5,105 bases of DNA from Pseudomonadota bacterium (lineage in GTDB: Bacteria > Pseudomonadota > Alphaproteobacteria > Rhizobiales > Rhizobiaceae): NCBI GenBank assembly GCA_023387775.1, contig JAEWHN010000195.1, positions 1 through 5,105 on the forward strand, in the 5' to 3' direction. Below the pieces are notes generated by a model that saw only the letters and a list, made by a program, of their open reading frames with translations, did not search any database and had not been told where the DNA came from. Shown piece by piece: positions 1 through 5,105 of the stretch; within the stretch, counting starts at the first letter, position 1, and the number at the start of each line of letters is the position of its first letter. The position numbers and the translations under genes were made by a program.

Positions 1-914
1 ATGCCCTCTGACAGCCGCTGAGGTATCATGTCGACCGTGAAGACGAAGGTCACAGCGGCGGCGAAGGCCATGAGGGCGCCGACCATCGCAGACGTGACAG
101 CAGCCCGAAACAGGCATGACGGCAGATCGGCAATTTTCAACTGCCCGGTGACGAGAAATCCGACAATCCCCGCATAGACCACGGCGATCGCGGCGCCTTC
201 TGTGGCCGTGAAAGCTCCGGCGACGATGCCACCAACGACGATTATCGGCATCATGATGACGATGATCGCCCGGCGGAAATGATAGAACGCGTTGCTGAAG
301 CTGAAGACGTCGCCGGTGTGCTCATAGCGGCGGCGCCAGGAAATCCACGAGGCCAGGCACATGAAGGCAACGGTCAAAATGATGCCTGGAACGACACCGG
401 CCATGAACAGGCCGCCGACCGAAACAGCAGACCCTGCCATCAGCGCATAGACGATCATGGCGCTCGACGGCGGTATGATTGGGCCAAGGTTGGAAGCCGA
501 TGCGACAATCGCCGTGGCATAGCCCGGCGAATAATGCTTCTTCAGCGCCGGCACCAGCGAGGAGCCGAGAGCGCTTGCACTGGCGACCGCAGCGCCGGAG
601 ACCGAAGCCAGGATCATGCCGGCGACGATGGTGACATGCGCCAATCCGCCATGAACACGCCCCACCAGTGAATTCGAGAAGGCGATCAGCCTTTCCATGA
701 TGCCGGACTTCACCATCAGTTCTCCGGCCAGCATGAAAAGCGGGATCGCCATCAGCGGGAAATTGTCGATCGCGTACATCATGCGCTGCGGCATCACGAC
801 AAGTTCGAAATCCGCATATTTGAGGACCGCAAGCGATGCAAAGCCAAGAGCGAAAGCCAGTGGCATTCCGATCGCTGCGGCAATGGCAAAAATACCAATG
901 ACGAGCAATGTCAT
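1..914 (-). CDS. dctM: TRAP transporter large permease subunit (DctM family), C-terminus beyond window
   Basis: This is the large inner-membrane subunit of a tripartite ATP-independent periplasmic (TRAP) transporter, the part that moves solute using an ion gradient. The frame stays open from an ATG at 914 to the window edge and gives 304 residues; the family usually has about 425-435, so roughly 120 C-terminal residues are outside. Seen in the sequence: a very hydrophobic chain with many membrane segments, the NFPLMAIPLFMLAG stretch (residues 51-64), SGAAVASASALG (106-117), GPIIPPS (144-150) and FTATEGAA (235-242), all typical of DctM proteins. A charged cytoplasmic or periplasmic loop lies near residues 193-215 (RRRYEHTGD). 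The start ATG overlaps the dctQ stop codon (ATGA), supporting coupled translation. No stop or frameshift was found on codon-by-codon reading. The family call is firm; the substrate is unknown. Confidence 0.95.
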   Translation of the reverse strand, partial: MTLLVIGIFAIAAAIGMPLAFALGFASLAVLKYADFELVVMPQRMMYAIDNFPLMAIPLFMLAGELMVKSGIMERLIAFSNSLVGRVHGGLAHVTIVAGMILASVSGAAVASASALGSSLVPALKKHYSPGYATAIVASASNLGPIIPPSSAMIVYALMAGSAVSVGGLFMAGVVPGIILTVAFMCLASWISWRRRYEHTGDVFSFSNAFYHFRRAIIVIMMPIIVVGGIVAGAFTATEGAAIAVVYAGIVGFLVTGQLKIADLPSCLFRAAVTSAMVGALMAFAAAVTFVFTVDMIPQRLSEG

Positions 915-1447
915 AGCTCGGTTTCTCCGATCCACGTGTTCGGACCGCCCCATGTCTGGATGAGGAGGTGAAGAAAGGAATGGCCGGCACATACGAGCAC
1001 CGGGACATAGAACAGAGCCGCGGTGACAGGCAGCGTCGGCATGAGTTCAGGCCATTTGTCCATCGTCGCCGTCCAGGAAACGGCGAAAGTCACGACCATG
1101 AGGGCAGCGCATGCGACACAGGATATGCGGAAGATGACGTCTTGCAGCTTCGGCCGCAGACAGCGCACCAGCAGATCAATGCCGACATGGACGCCGTATT
1201 TGACGCCATGGGGAATCGCGAGGAAAATCGCCCAGACGAAAAACAGGCGCGAGAGCTCGTCGGCTGAATCGATCGACGATGAAAGCACGTATCGGTAGAA
1301 GACCTGCACGACGATCAGAATGGTCATCGCCGCCATGACCAGGACGACAACGCCGAATGAGGCGCGGTCAAGCGTCCTGATCAGCGACTTGAGGGTGCGG
1401 AAGGGGCGGGATTCATCCGCCCCCTTGGCTACGGAATCCCGGCTCAC
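911..1447 (-). CDS. dctQ: TRAP transporter small permease subunit (DctQ family)
   Basis: This 178-residue protein is the small membrane subunit of the TRAP transporter, which pairs with the large subunit and helps dock the solute-binding protein. Four hydrophobic segments are visible at about residues 31-53, 66-81, 107-126 and 141-164, as expected for DctQ. The family signature between segments 1 and 2 and after segment 2 is present: DELSRLFFVWAIFLA (63-77), then GVHVGIDLL (85-93) with its conserved His87. The start is a GTG at 1447, chosen because it overlaps the dctP stop (GTGA) and because GAGG lies just upstream inside the end of dctP. The stop overlaps the dctM start. The N-terminal 20 residues are polar and basic, fitting a cytoplasmic N-terminus. 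No anomaly is seen. Confidence 0.93.
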   Translation of the reverse strand: MSRDSVAKGADESRPFRTLKSLIRTLDRASFGVVVLVMAAMTILIVVQVFYRYVLSSSIDSADELSRLFFVWAIFLAIPHGVKYGVHVGIDLLVRCLRPKLQDVIFRISCVACAALMVVTFAVSWTATMDKWPELMPTLPVTAALFYVPVLVCAGHSFLHLLIQTWGGPNTWIGETEL

Positions 1448-2442
1448 TTGGCCGCCTCGACTGCAATGCGGTCGAGGAGATCGGCGCCGATCCGGCCTTT
1501 CAGGTCTTCGGCGATCTGCTTGGTTGCCTCACGCATCTGAGCTCGCGCTTCGGGCGAAACCTCGTTGTACTGCATGCCATCGGCAACAAGCTTGTCACGC
1601 CATTCAAGATCACGCCGCGCTTCCTCGGCACGCTGCCATTGCAGCGCGGTATTCATGGCTGTCCGCACGGCCTCCTGATGCTCGGGAGAAAGCTTCTCGA
1701 AAGCCCGCTTGTTGGCAACGACGGTAATGAAATCGAAGAAGTGGCCCGTCCCTGAGAGATATTTCTGCACTTCGGTAAACCGGCGCGTGGCTATGGTGCT
1801 GTAGGGATTCTCCTGGCCATCGAGCACGCCCTGCTGAAGAGCGGAATACAGTTCCTTGATGTCCATCGCGACCGGGCTTGCACCAAGCGCCTTGAATGTC
1901 GCCAGATGCACTTCGTTTGGCTGAAGGCGGATTTTCAAGCCCTCGAAGTCCTTGATAGCCGCTACCGGACGGACGTTGTTCGTGAGGTGACGATAGCCGT
2001 TCTCGCCGTAGCCGAGGCTGATGAACCCGCGTTCAGTGAGCTTTTCGTTGACGATGCCGCCGACCTCGCCGTCGATGACCTTGAACGCGGTCTCGCGCGT
2101 ATCGAATTGGAAAGGGAGCGACAGGGCCTCGAACTCGGGCACGGAACGGGTGAAATAAGAGATCGACGCGACGAGCCCGAATATGGCCCCGGACCTGACT
2201 TGGTCAACGTTCTCCTGAGCGCCGCCGAGTTGCATGGCCGGAAACGTGTCGACCTGCAACTCGCTATTGGTAAGCTTCTCCACCTCTTCCTTGAAGAGGG
2301 CTATGGCCTTTGTGGCGGTATGCTCATCCGGAAAATTGCCTGCAATGCGAAGCCGCGTTTGCGCCTCGCTCACGGTCATTGCTGCGAACGATGTCATCGC
2401 CGCAAGCGCGAAAGCGCCTAGTAATTTCAGTTGGTTTCGCAT
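1444..2442 (-). CDS. dctP: TRAP transporter periplasmic solute-binding protein (DctP family)
   Basis: This 332-residue protein captures the substrate in the periplasm and delivers it to DctQM. A Sec signal peptide is clear: basic start (MRNQLK), hydrophobic core to about residue 23, and likely cleavage after Ala27 (SEA|QT). Family features follow: LRIAGNFPDEH (31-41), Arg151 in GYRHLTNN, Arg172 in GLKIRLQP, and DGQENP (208-213). By spacing, Arg151, Arg172 and Asn212 match Arg127, Arg147 and Asn187 of the sialic acid protein SiaP; the second arginine binds the substrate carboxylate in that family. This points to an organic acid substrate but not to which one. The ATG at 2442 is preferred over an in-frame ATG at 2454 because GGGGA lies five bases before it and the signal peptide then starts cleanly; the frame stays open far upstream but that part is antisense to the regulator gene. 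First gene of the operon. Confidence 0.95.
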   Translation of the reverse strand: MRNQLKLLGAFALAAMTSFAAMTVSEAQTRLRIAGNFPDEHTATKAIALFKEEVEKLTNSELQVDTFPAMQLGGAQENVDQVRSGAIFGLVASISYFTRSVPEFEALSLPFQFDTRETAFKVIDGEVGGIVNEKLTERGFISLGYGENGYRHLTNNVRPVAAIKDFEGLKIRLQPNEVHLATFKALGASPVAMDIKELYSALQQGVLDGQENPYSTIATRRFTEVQKYLSGTGHFFDFITVVANKRAFEKLSPEHQEAVRTAMNTALQWQRAEEARRDLEWRDKLVADGMQYNEVSPEARAQMREATKQIAEDLKGRIGADLLDRIAVEAAK

Positions 2443-2464
2443 CGGGTTCCCCATCCGTCGATCC

Positions 2465-2482
2465 AAAAGCGCCTGTGGCGCT
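2465..2482 (-). promoter_or_regulatory. Terminator-like hairpin in the dctP leader
   Basis: Read on the minus strand, AGCGCC, loop ACA and GGCGCT form a perfect 6-bp GC-rich stem directly followed by TTT. It ends 22 bases before the dctP ATG, so if transcribed it lies in the dctP 5' leader. It could be a small attenuator, an mRNA-stabilising hairpin or chance in GC-rich DNA. The U-tract is short, so strong termination is unlikely. Confidence 0.3.
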
Positions 2483-2547
2483 GATTTACGCGACGGCAGC
2501 CGCCGCCGCAGACTCGAATGATTGCAGATAAATGACGCCGCGCAATG

Positions 2548-2594
2548 ATTTTTCGCATTTCGCATGCAATTTTTCACTATCACACTGATTTTTA
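2548..2594. repeat. Three ATTTTT tracts at about 20-base spacing, with a tandem TTTCGCA
   Basis: ATTTTTC occurs at 2548-2554 and 2569-2575, and ATTTTTA at 2588-2594, with start-to-start distances of 21 and 19 bases. That is close to two helical turns, so the tracts face about the same side of the DNA. TTTCGCA is repeated in tandem at 2551-2564. The tracts sit between the divergent gntR-type and dctP genes and just upstream of the TATAAT box. They could bend DNA or form binding half-sites; no function is shown. Confidence 0.4.
2557..2572. promoter_or_regulatory. Candidate operator: GCATGC-centred imperfect palindrome
   Basis: The 16 bases are centred between 2564 and 2565, on the perfect palindrome GCATGC, with further matching bases outside it (ATTTCGCATGCAATTT). 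It lies near the midpoint of the divergent gap and upstream of the rightward TATAAT box. GntR-family dimers commonly bind short inverted repeats in such gaps, often those controlling themselves and the divergent operon. It is one of several possible sites, and the exact operator cannot be fixed from one sequence. Confidence 0.25.
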
Positions 2595-2599
2595 GTATA
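2594..2599 (-). promoter_or_regulatory. Possible -10 element for the dctPQM operon (TATACT)
   Basis: On the minus strand TATACT matches five of six bases of the consensus -10 box, and it overlaps the rightward TATAAT box. No convincing -35 is present at 16-18 bases. If used, the dctP leader would be about 140 bases and would include the A/T tracts and the GC hairpin. A closer start is also possible, though no good box was found nearer to dctP. Confidence 0.2.
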
Positions 2600-2603
2600 T
2601 AAT
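2598..2603 (+). promoter_or_regulatory. Candidate -10 box (TATAAT) for the regulator/racemase operon
   Basis: A perfect TATAAT lies 65 bases before the regulator ATG, in the most AT-rich part of the gap. The -35 region is poor: TTCACT at 2573-2578 has 19-base spacing and CACTAT at 2575-2580 has 17-base spacing but little match to TTGACA. A weak -35 fits a regulated promoter. Transcription would start near 2610. Confidence 0.45.
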
Positions 2604-2656
2604 GGCTATTGTAACGTCGCACCCATCCGCGGAAATTGGCAGCGCACTTCTTGTTT

Positions 2657-2660
2657 GGAG
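2657..2660 (+). promoter_or_regulatory. Ribosome binding site that fixes the regulator start
   Basis: GGAG lies eight bases before the ATG at 2669. An alternative in-frame TTG at 2636 has no Shine-Dalgarno at the right distance and would add 11 residues unlike the family, so the ATG at 2669 is chosen. Confidence 0.7.
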
Positions 2661-2668
2661 CTGGAAAA

Positions 2669-3412
2669 ATGGCTGAGGAAAGCAGCAGACGCCGCGGCCG
2701 CCCACGCATCGAGACGGCCCTAGGCGGCCAAAAGAAAAGAATTATCCAGCCGGCGCTCCATGAGAAGGCGGTCGATAAGTTGCGTGAGCTCATCGTGCGT
2801 GGCGAACTCAAGGCCGGTGAGCGCATAGCCGAGAACACCGTCTGCGACGCCTTCGGAATATCGCGCACTCCTCTGCGCGAAGCGCTGAAACTGCTGGCGG
2901 CCGAAGGCCTCGTGGAGTTGCGCCCCAATCGCGGCGCCACCATCACACCTCTGCGCGCCCCTGAAATGACGGCCTTGTTCGAGGCCATGAGCGGTATCGA
3001 ACGGTTCGCGGCCGAACTCGCGGCAACGCGTCTCAGCAAGACCGAAATCAGGCGCCTTCACACACTGCAGGACCGCATGGAAAGCTGCTTCGAAGCCGGA
3101 GACCGCGACGGCTATTTTCGTATCAACCAGGACATCCACCGACTGATCGTCACGGGTGCGAAGAATGAGGTTTTAGCCTCAACCCACGCGTGGCTTCTCG
3201 CCCGCGCCGAACGCGCCCGCTATCTCGCGCTTCACACACGTACCCGATGGGCCGAATCGGTCGCGGAACACCGTGCGATCCTGGCGGCGCTGGAAGATGG
3301 GAACGCCGAGTTGGCCGGCCGGCTTTTGGGGGATCACGTCGCCCATACAAGCGAAACGGTGATCACGACACTGGTCCATCTTGAAGCCGAAGCGGCCCGG
3401 GCGATCGAATAG
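2669..3412 (+). CDS. GntR-family transcriptional regulator, FadR/FCD subfamily
   Basis: This 247-residue protein is a ligand-responsive DNA-binding regulator, probably acting on the divergent TRAP operon and on its own operon. Residues 30-95 form the GntR winged helix-turn-helix: LRELIVRGELKAGERIAE (38-55), then GISRTPLREALKLLAAEGLV (63-82), then the wing RPNRGATIT (85-93). Residues from about 97 to 235 form the all-helical FCD ligand domain. Its metal or ligand positions appear as Asn153 and His157 (INQDIH), His201 (EHRAIL) and His223 (GDHVAHT), which match the Asp/Asn-His-His-His set of FCD proteins that bind a metal ion and, through it, carboxylates. A basic leader SRRRGRPRIE (6-15) resembles an AT-hook. 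The racemase-like gene starts 16 bases after the stop, so the two are probably cotranscribed. Family is certain; target and ligand are inferred. Confidence 0.93.
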   Translation: MAEESSRRRGRPRIETALGGQKKRIIQPALHEKAVDKLRELIVRGELKAGERIAENTVCDAFGISRTPLREALKLLAAEGLVELRPNRGATITPLRAPEMTALFEAMSGIERFAAELAATRLSKTEIRRLHTLQDRMESCFEAGDRDGYFRINQDIHRLIVTGAKNEVLASTHAWLLARAERARYLALHTRTRWAESVAEHRAILAALEDGNAELAGRLLGDHVAHTSETVITTLVHLEAEAARAIE

Positions 3413-3428
3413 GGACAAAGGAAGAAAA

Positions 3429-4187
3429 ATGCGACTTTTGCTTTTGAACCCTAACACCTCTCAAGGTGTTACGGAGCTTATCGGCAAGGCTGGCCGAAGC
3501 GCGGCTGCCCCCGGGACGGAGATCACGACGATGACCGCCGAGCGCGGCGTCCCCTATATCGCCACTCGCGCCGAAGCAGTCATCGGCGGTGCGGTCGCTC
3601 TCGAAATCCTGGCGGATGTGCACCAAGACTATGACGCGGCGGTAATTGCCGCCTTCGGCGATCCGGGGCTGGGGGGAGCGCGAGAGTTGTTTTCCATCCC
3701 CATCATCGGACTTGCGGAGGCAGGCATGCTGACAGCCTGCATGTTGGGGCGCCGCTTCTCAATCGTCACATTCGCGCAGGCCCTGACGCCCTGGTATGCG
3801 GAATGCGTGGAATGGCACGGACTGCGGGATCGCTGCGGCGGCATCAATTCACTGGATGGGTCTTTCGAGTCGATCAACGATGTACAAAATGAGAAGGAAA
3901 CGTTGCTGGTCGATCTGGCGCTAAAGGCGATCGCACGAGATGAATCGGATGTGATCGTGCTTGCGGGCGCCCCGCTGGCGGGCCTCGCGCATCAGATCGC
4001 CGACCGTGTGCCGGTCCCAGTGGTCGATTGCGTGGCAGCATCGGTCAAGCAAGCGGAAACCCTAGCCGCCCTGCGCCCCCGCAAGGCCACCGTCGGTACA
4101 TTCCGACGCCCCTCGGCCAAGTCATCCACGGGCCTTGCACCAGCGCTCGCTGGCTGGATCGCCCATGAGGCGATTGCGGTTCCGTAA
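3429..4187 (+). CDS. Asp/Glu/hydantoin racemase superfamily protein lacking the usual catalytic cysteines
   Basis: This 252-residue protein belongs to the Asp/Glu/hydantoin racemase superfamily, whose members invert a chiral carbon using two cysteines. Seen: the N-terminal strand and loop MRLLLLNPNTS (1-11), FGDPGL (76-81), GRRFSIVTF (107-115), DVIVLAGAPLAGL (174-186) and VPVVDCVAASVKQAE (196-210). In hydantoin racemases the first motif reads ACFxDxGL and the second LGCAGM. Here the cysteine positions are Ala75 and Gly180, so a standard two-base racemase reaction is doubtful. Cys104 and Cys201 are present elsewhere. The C-terminus runs past the usual end with a basic TFRRPSAKS segment (224-232). 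The ATG at 3429 is chosen over an upstream in-frame start inside the regulator gene because AGGAAG lies four bases before it. Cotranscription with the regulator is likely. The fold is clear; the exact reaction and substrate are unknown, so no gene symbol is given. Confidence 0.88.
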   Translation: MRLLLLNPNTSQGVTELIGKAGRSAAAPGTEITTMTAERGVPYIATRAEAVIGGAVALEILADVHQDYDAAVIAAFGDPGLGGARELFSIPIIGLAEAGMLTACMLGRRFSIVTFAQALTPWYAECVEWHGLRDRCGGINSLDGSFESINDVQNEKETLLVDLALKAIARDESDVIVLAGAPLAGLAHQIADRVPVPVVDCVAASVKQAETLAALRPRKATVGTFRRPSAKSSTGLAPALAGWIAHEAIAVP

Positions 4188-4193
4188 GTGCTC

Positions 4194-4212
4194 GGCCCTT
4201 CATTTGAGGGTT
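4194..4212 (+). terminator. Weak hairpin after the racemase-like gene
   Basis: GGCCCTT, loop CATTT and GAGGGTT can pair over seven positions, three of them G-U, starting six bases after the stop codon. There is no T-run after it. It is the only terminator-like structure next to the gene, and may be chance. Confidence 0.25.
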
Positions 4213-4262
4213 GCTGAATCCCGTAGCAGAGCGTCGAACACCCGGCGTCGAGCAGTTCGTCC

Positions 4263-4355
4263 CATGCGGCCGAGACGCTTATCGGTTGAGACGTGAAATT
4301 CGTCTTCGGCCTGCCCGGCGACGGCATAAACGGCATTATGAAAGCCCTTCGGACA
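4263..4355 (+). pseudogene. N-terminal remnant of a thiamine-diphosphate-dependent enzyme (acetolactate synthase/pyruvate oxidase type)
   Basis: In one frame this stretch reads AAETLIG, a TGA stop at 4287-4289, then DVKFVFGLPGDGINGIM and KALRT. That is the hallmark N-terminus of TPP-requiring enzymes of the acetolactate synthase/pyruvate oxidase family, where the glutamate-bearing PYR domain begins with a xWGVxxVFGxPGDGINGIM-like strand and helix. The TGA stands where those proteins usually carry Trp, so one TGG to TGA change would explain it. After ALRT the similarity stops abruptly; intact enzymes continue for more than 500 residues, including the catalytic glutamate, and none of this is seen. 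The frame ends at a TAA at 4419-4421. No start codon suited to the family lies upstream. It is therefore a small gene fragment left by deletion. The family call is from recognised motif, not from a search. Confidence 0.7.
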
Positions 4356-4504
4356 CCGGCAGGCAGCAGCGCGCCAAGTCGCTGCTCGCAGCCGACGACC
4401 CTTGCTCTACTTCAACCCTAATTATTGACCCGCCGACATGGGGTGACAGCAGTCCTTCATCACGCGTCGCTAGCGCGGCTGGAATGGGCCAGCTTCCATC
4501 TTGG

Positions 4505-4867
4505 CTAGGTTTTCTGCTCGCCTTCCCGTTTTGCGCGTTCGAGGTCTTCGTCGGAGAGCATCGCCTCGTCGGGATCGGCCGCGCTTCGGTCGCCCGGCGC
4601 AAAGTGCAGCTTCTCCATATAGGGCGTCGGCTTCTTGCGCCGGAAGTCGAGGAACTCCTTTGCGTAGTAATCCCGCGCCTGCTGCACGCTCTTCGCGCCC
4701 GTCACGATGTCGTGCATCAGGTTGAGCGCCAAGGAATTCGCCTGCTCGTCATGGCACCGCGCCGAAACCTCTCCGGCGGAGCGCTCGACGACGACGCTGC
4801 CGTCATAGTGGGCTACCCCCGGGGTAATGAACGGCAATTGTGATCGGGCCTCATACGCAACAGGCAA
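4505..4867 (-). CDS. Small unrecognised protein, 5' end uncertain
   Basis: The frame gives 120 residues from a TTG at 4867. I do not recognise a named family, but the sequence looks like a real, soluble protein: LPFITPGVAHYDGSVVVE (11-28), a CHDEQANSLALNLMHDIVTG block (38-57), QQARDYYAKEFLDF (62-75), KPTPYMEKLHF (79-89) and an acidic then basic tail rich in Asp, Glu, Lys and Arg. There is no signal peptide or membrane segment. The stop is TAG at 4505-4507. The 5' end is doubtful: the TTG has no Shine-Dalgarno, and the frame remains open upstream to a TGA at 4937-4939 without an ATG or GTG start. Either the TTG is used, or the true N-terminus has been lost in the same rearrangement that left the neighbouring TPP-enzyme fragment. 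It faces that fragment tail to tail. Confidence 0.6.
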   Translation of the reverse strand: MPVAYEARSQLPFITPGVAHYDGSVVVERSAGEVSARCHDEQANSLALNLMHDIVTGAKSVQQARDYYAKEFLDFRRKKPTPYMEKLHFAPGDRSAADPDEAMLSDEDLERAKREGEQKT

Positions 4868-4937
4868 AGGGTCGACAGGAACGCCGGATCCACATCGATC
4901 GCCACTTGCGTACGGTAAGGACTCCGATGCGCCATCT

Positions 4938-5105
4938 CAGGCCGTAATCGCCGCGATCCCAGCCACCGGTATCGCGCCACGAGCAGGCATTCGGCTGAAG
5001 TCGAAAGCTCCCAGCGCCGGGTTGTCGCCAAGGGTGCGATTGCTACATGCAACGCCGGTCCGCAGAGGAGCGTCCACCGCTCCTGGTGAAGCCGCTCTGA
5101 AGCTA
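4938..5105. other. No supported gene at the right edge
   Basis: All frames on both strands were read here. The minus frame in line with the small gene is open from the window edge to the TGA at 4937-4939, and another minus frame contains a Trp/Gly/Asp-rich run (WRDTGGWDRGDYGLRW, around 4940-4990), but neither has a recognised domain or a good start. It may hold the end of a gene beyond the window, or decayed sequence. Confidence 0.4.

Larger units (their letters stand above)
4188..4504. other. Region without an intact gene, between the racemase-like gene and the small minus-strand gene
   Basis: These 317 bases hold the weak hairpin after the racemase-like gene, the thiamine-diphosphate enzyme remnant, and about 150 bases (4356-4504) in which no protein family is recognised. 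The last part contains an 8-bp palindrome CGCTAGCG (4468-4475) and an inverted repeat GCTGG/CCAGC (4478-4493) just beyond the end of the minus-strand gene; the latter is not followed by Ts. Open frames here on both strands have the low-complexity, Arg/Pro/Ser-rich look of noncoding frames in GC-rich DNA. No insertion sequence ends, tRNA or attachment site were seen. Confidence 0.6.

Noticed and set aside
322..1008. Long minus-strand frame of 228 codons overlapping dctM and dctQ
   Set aside because: It is out of frame with dctM, whose reading gives a textbook membrane protein across the same bases. The alternative product is Cys/Arg/His-rich and has no recognisable fold.
968..1267. Plus-strand open frame antisense to dctQ with a perfect GGAGGTGA ahead of an ATG at 980
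   Set aside because: The GGAGGTGA is the reverse of codons for conserved dctQ residues (LHLL). The translated product is rich in Arg, Asp, Glu, His and Gln with no domain, as expected of a shadow frame.
1906..2421. Plus-strand frame of 171 codons antisense to dctP
   Set aside because: dctP has a clear signal peptide and family motifs across this stretch. The antisense product shows no motif and no suitable ribosome site.
2443..3039. Upstream extension of the dctP frame by about 200 codons
   Set aside because: The extension is antisense to the regulator gene and to the promoter region, and it has Arg/Ser-rich shadow composition. The signal peptide fixes the start at 2442.
2720..3139. Minus-strand frame of 139 codons opposite the regulator
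   Set aside because: The plus strand encodes an intact GntR/FCD protein over the same bases. The antisense product is a shadow.
4211..4843. Plus-strand frame of 210 codons spanning the TPP-enzyme remnant and the small minus-strand gene
   Set aside because: It crosses two better-supported readings in other frames, is Arg-rich and without motifs, and the bases of 4505-4843 make a far more protein-like sequence on the minus strand.
4813..5052. Minus-strand frame of 79 codons upstream of the small gene
   Set aside because: It starts at a TTG without a ribosome site, overlaps the small gene in another frame and has no recognisable domain.
1..5105. CRISPR arrays, tRNA or rRNA genes, insertion sequences, phage or toxin-antitoxin genes
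   Set aside because: No regularly spaced repeats, cloverleaf sequences, transposase motifs or terminal inverted repeats were seen on either strand.

Overview
The window looks like chromosomal or replicon DNA from an alphaproteobacterium, most likely of the rhizobial group (Rhizobiales). This rests on the moderately high G+C coding sequence, the style of the protein sequences (TRAP transporter, FCD-type GntR regulator, hydantoin-racemase-like enzyme) and the rhizobial look of the small orphan gene at the right end. It is an inference from recognised sequence style, not from a search.

Left half, minus strand (1-2442): a complete-order TRAP transporter operon, transcribed right to left as dctP (periplasmic solute-binding protein), dctQ (small membrane subunit) and dctM (large membrane subunit, cut by the window edge). 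The three genes overlap by four bases at each junction (GTGA, then ATGA), so they are probably translationally coupled.

Middle (2443-2668): a 226-base AT-rich divergent control region. It contains a perfect TATAAT box facing right, an overlapping TATACT facing left, three ATTTTT tracts about two helical turns apart, a GCATGC-centred imperfect palindrome, and a small GC hairpin followed by Ts in the dctP leader.

Right of centre, plus strand (2669-4187): a GntR/FCD transcription regulator with an AT-hook-like N-terminus, and 16 bases later an Asp/Glu/hydantoin-racemase superfamily protein. The usual two catalytic cysteine positions of that protein read Ala75 and Gly180. Regulator and racemase-like gene form one short operon divergent from the transporter. 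The simple reading is a catabolic locus: the TRAP system imports a small carboxylate, the racemase-like protein handles it or a derivative, and the GntR protein senses a ligand and controls one or both transcripts. The substrate cannot be read from the sequence.

Right end (4188-5105): a decayed region. It holds about 30 codons of the N-terminus of a thiamine-diphosphate-dependent enzyme (acetolactate synthase/pyruvate oxidase type) with an in-frame TGA, then a minus-strand gene for a small unrecognised protein with a doubtful 5' end, and about 170 bases with no supported gene. This looks like a rearrangement or deletion boundary between the transporter/racemase locus and older sequence.
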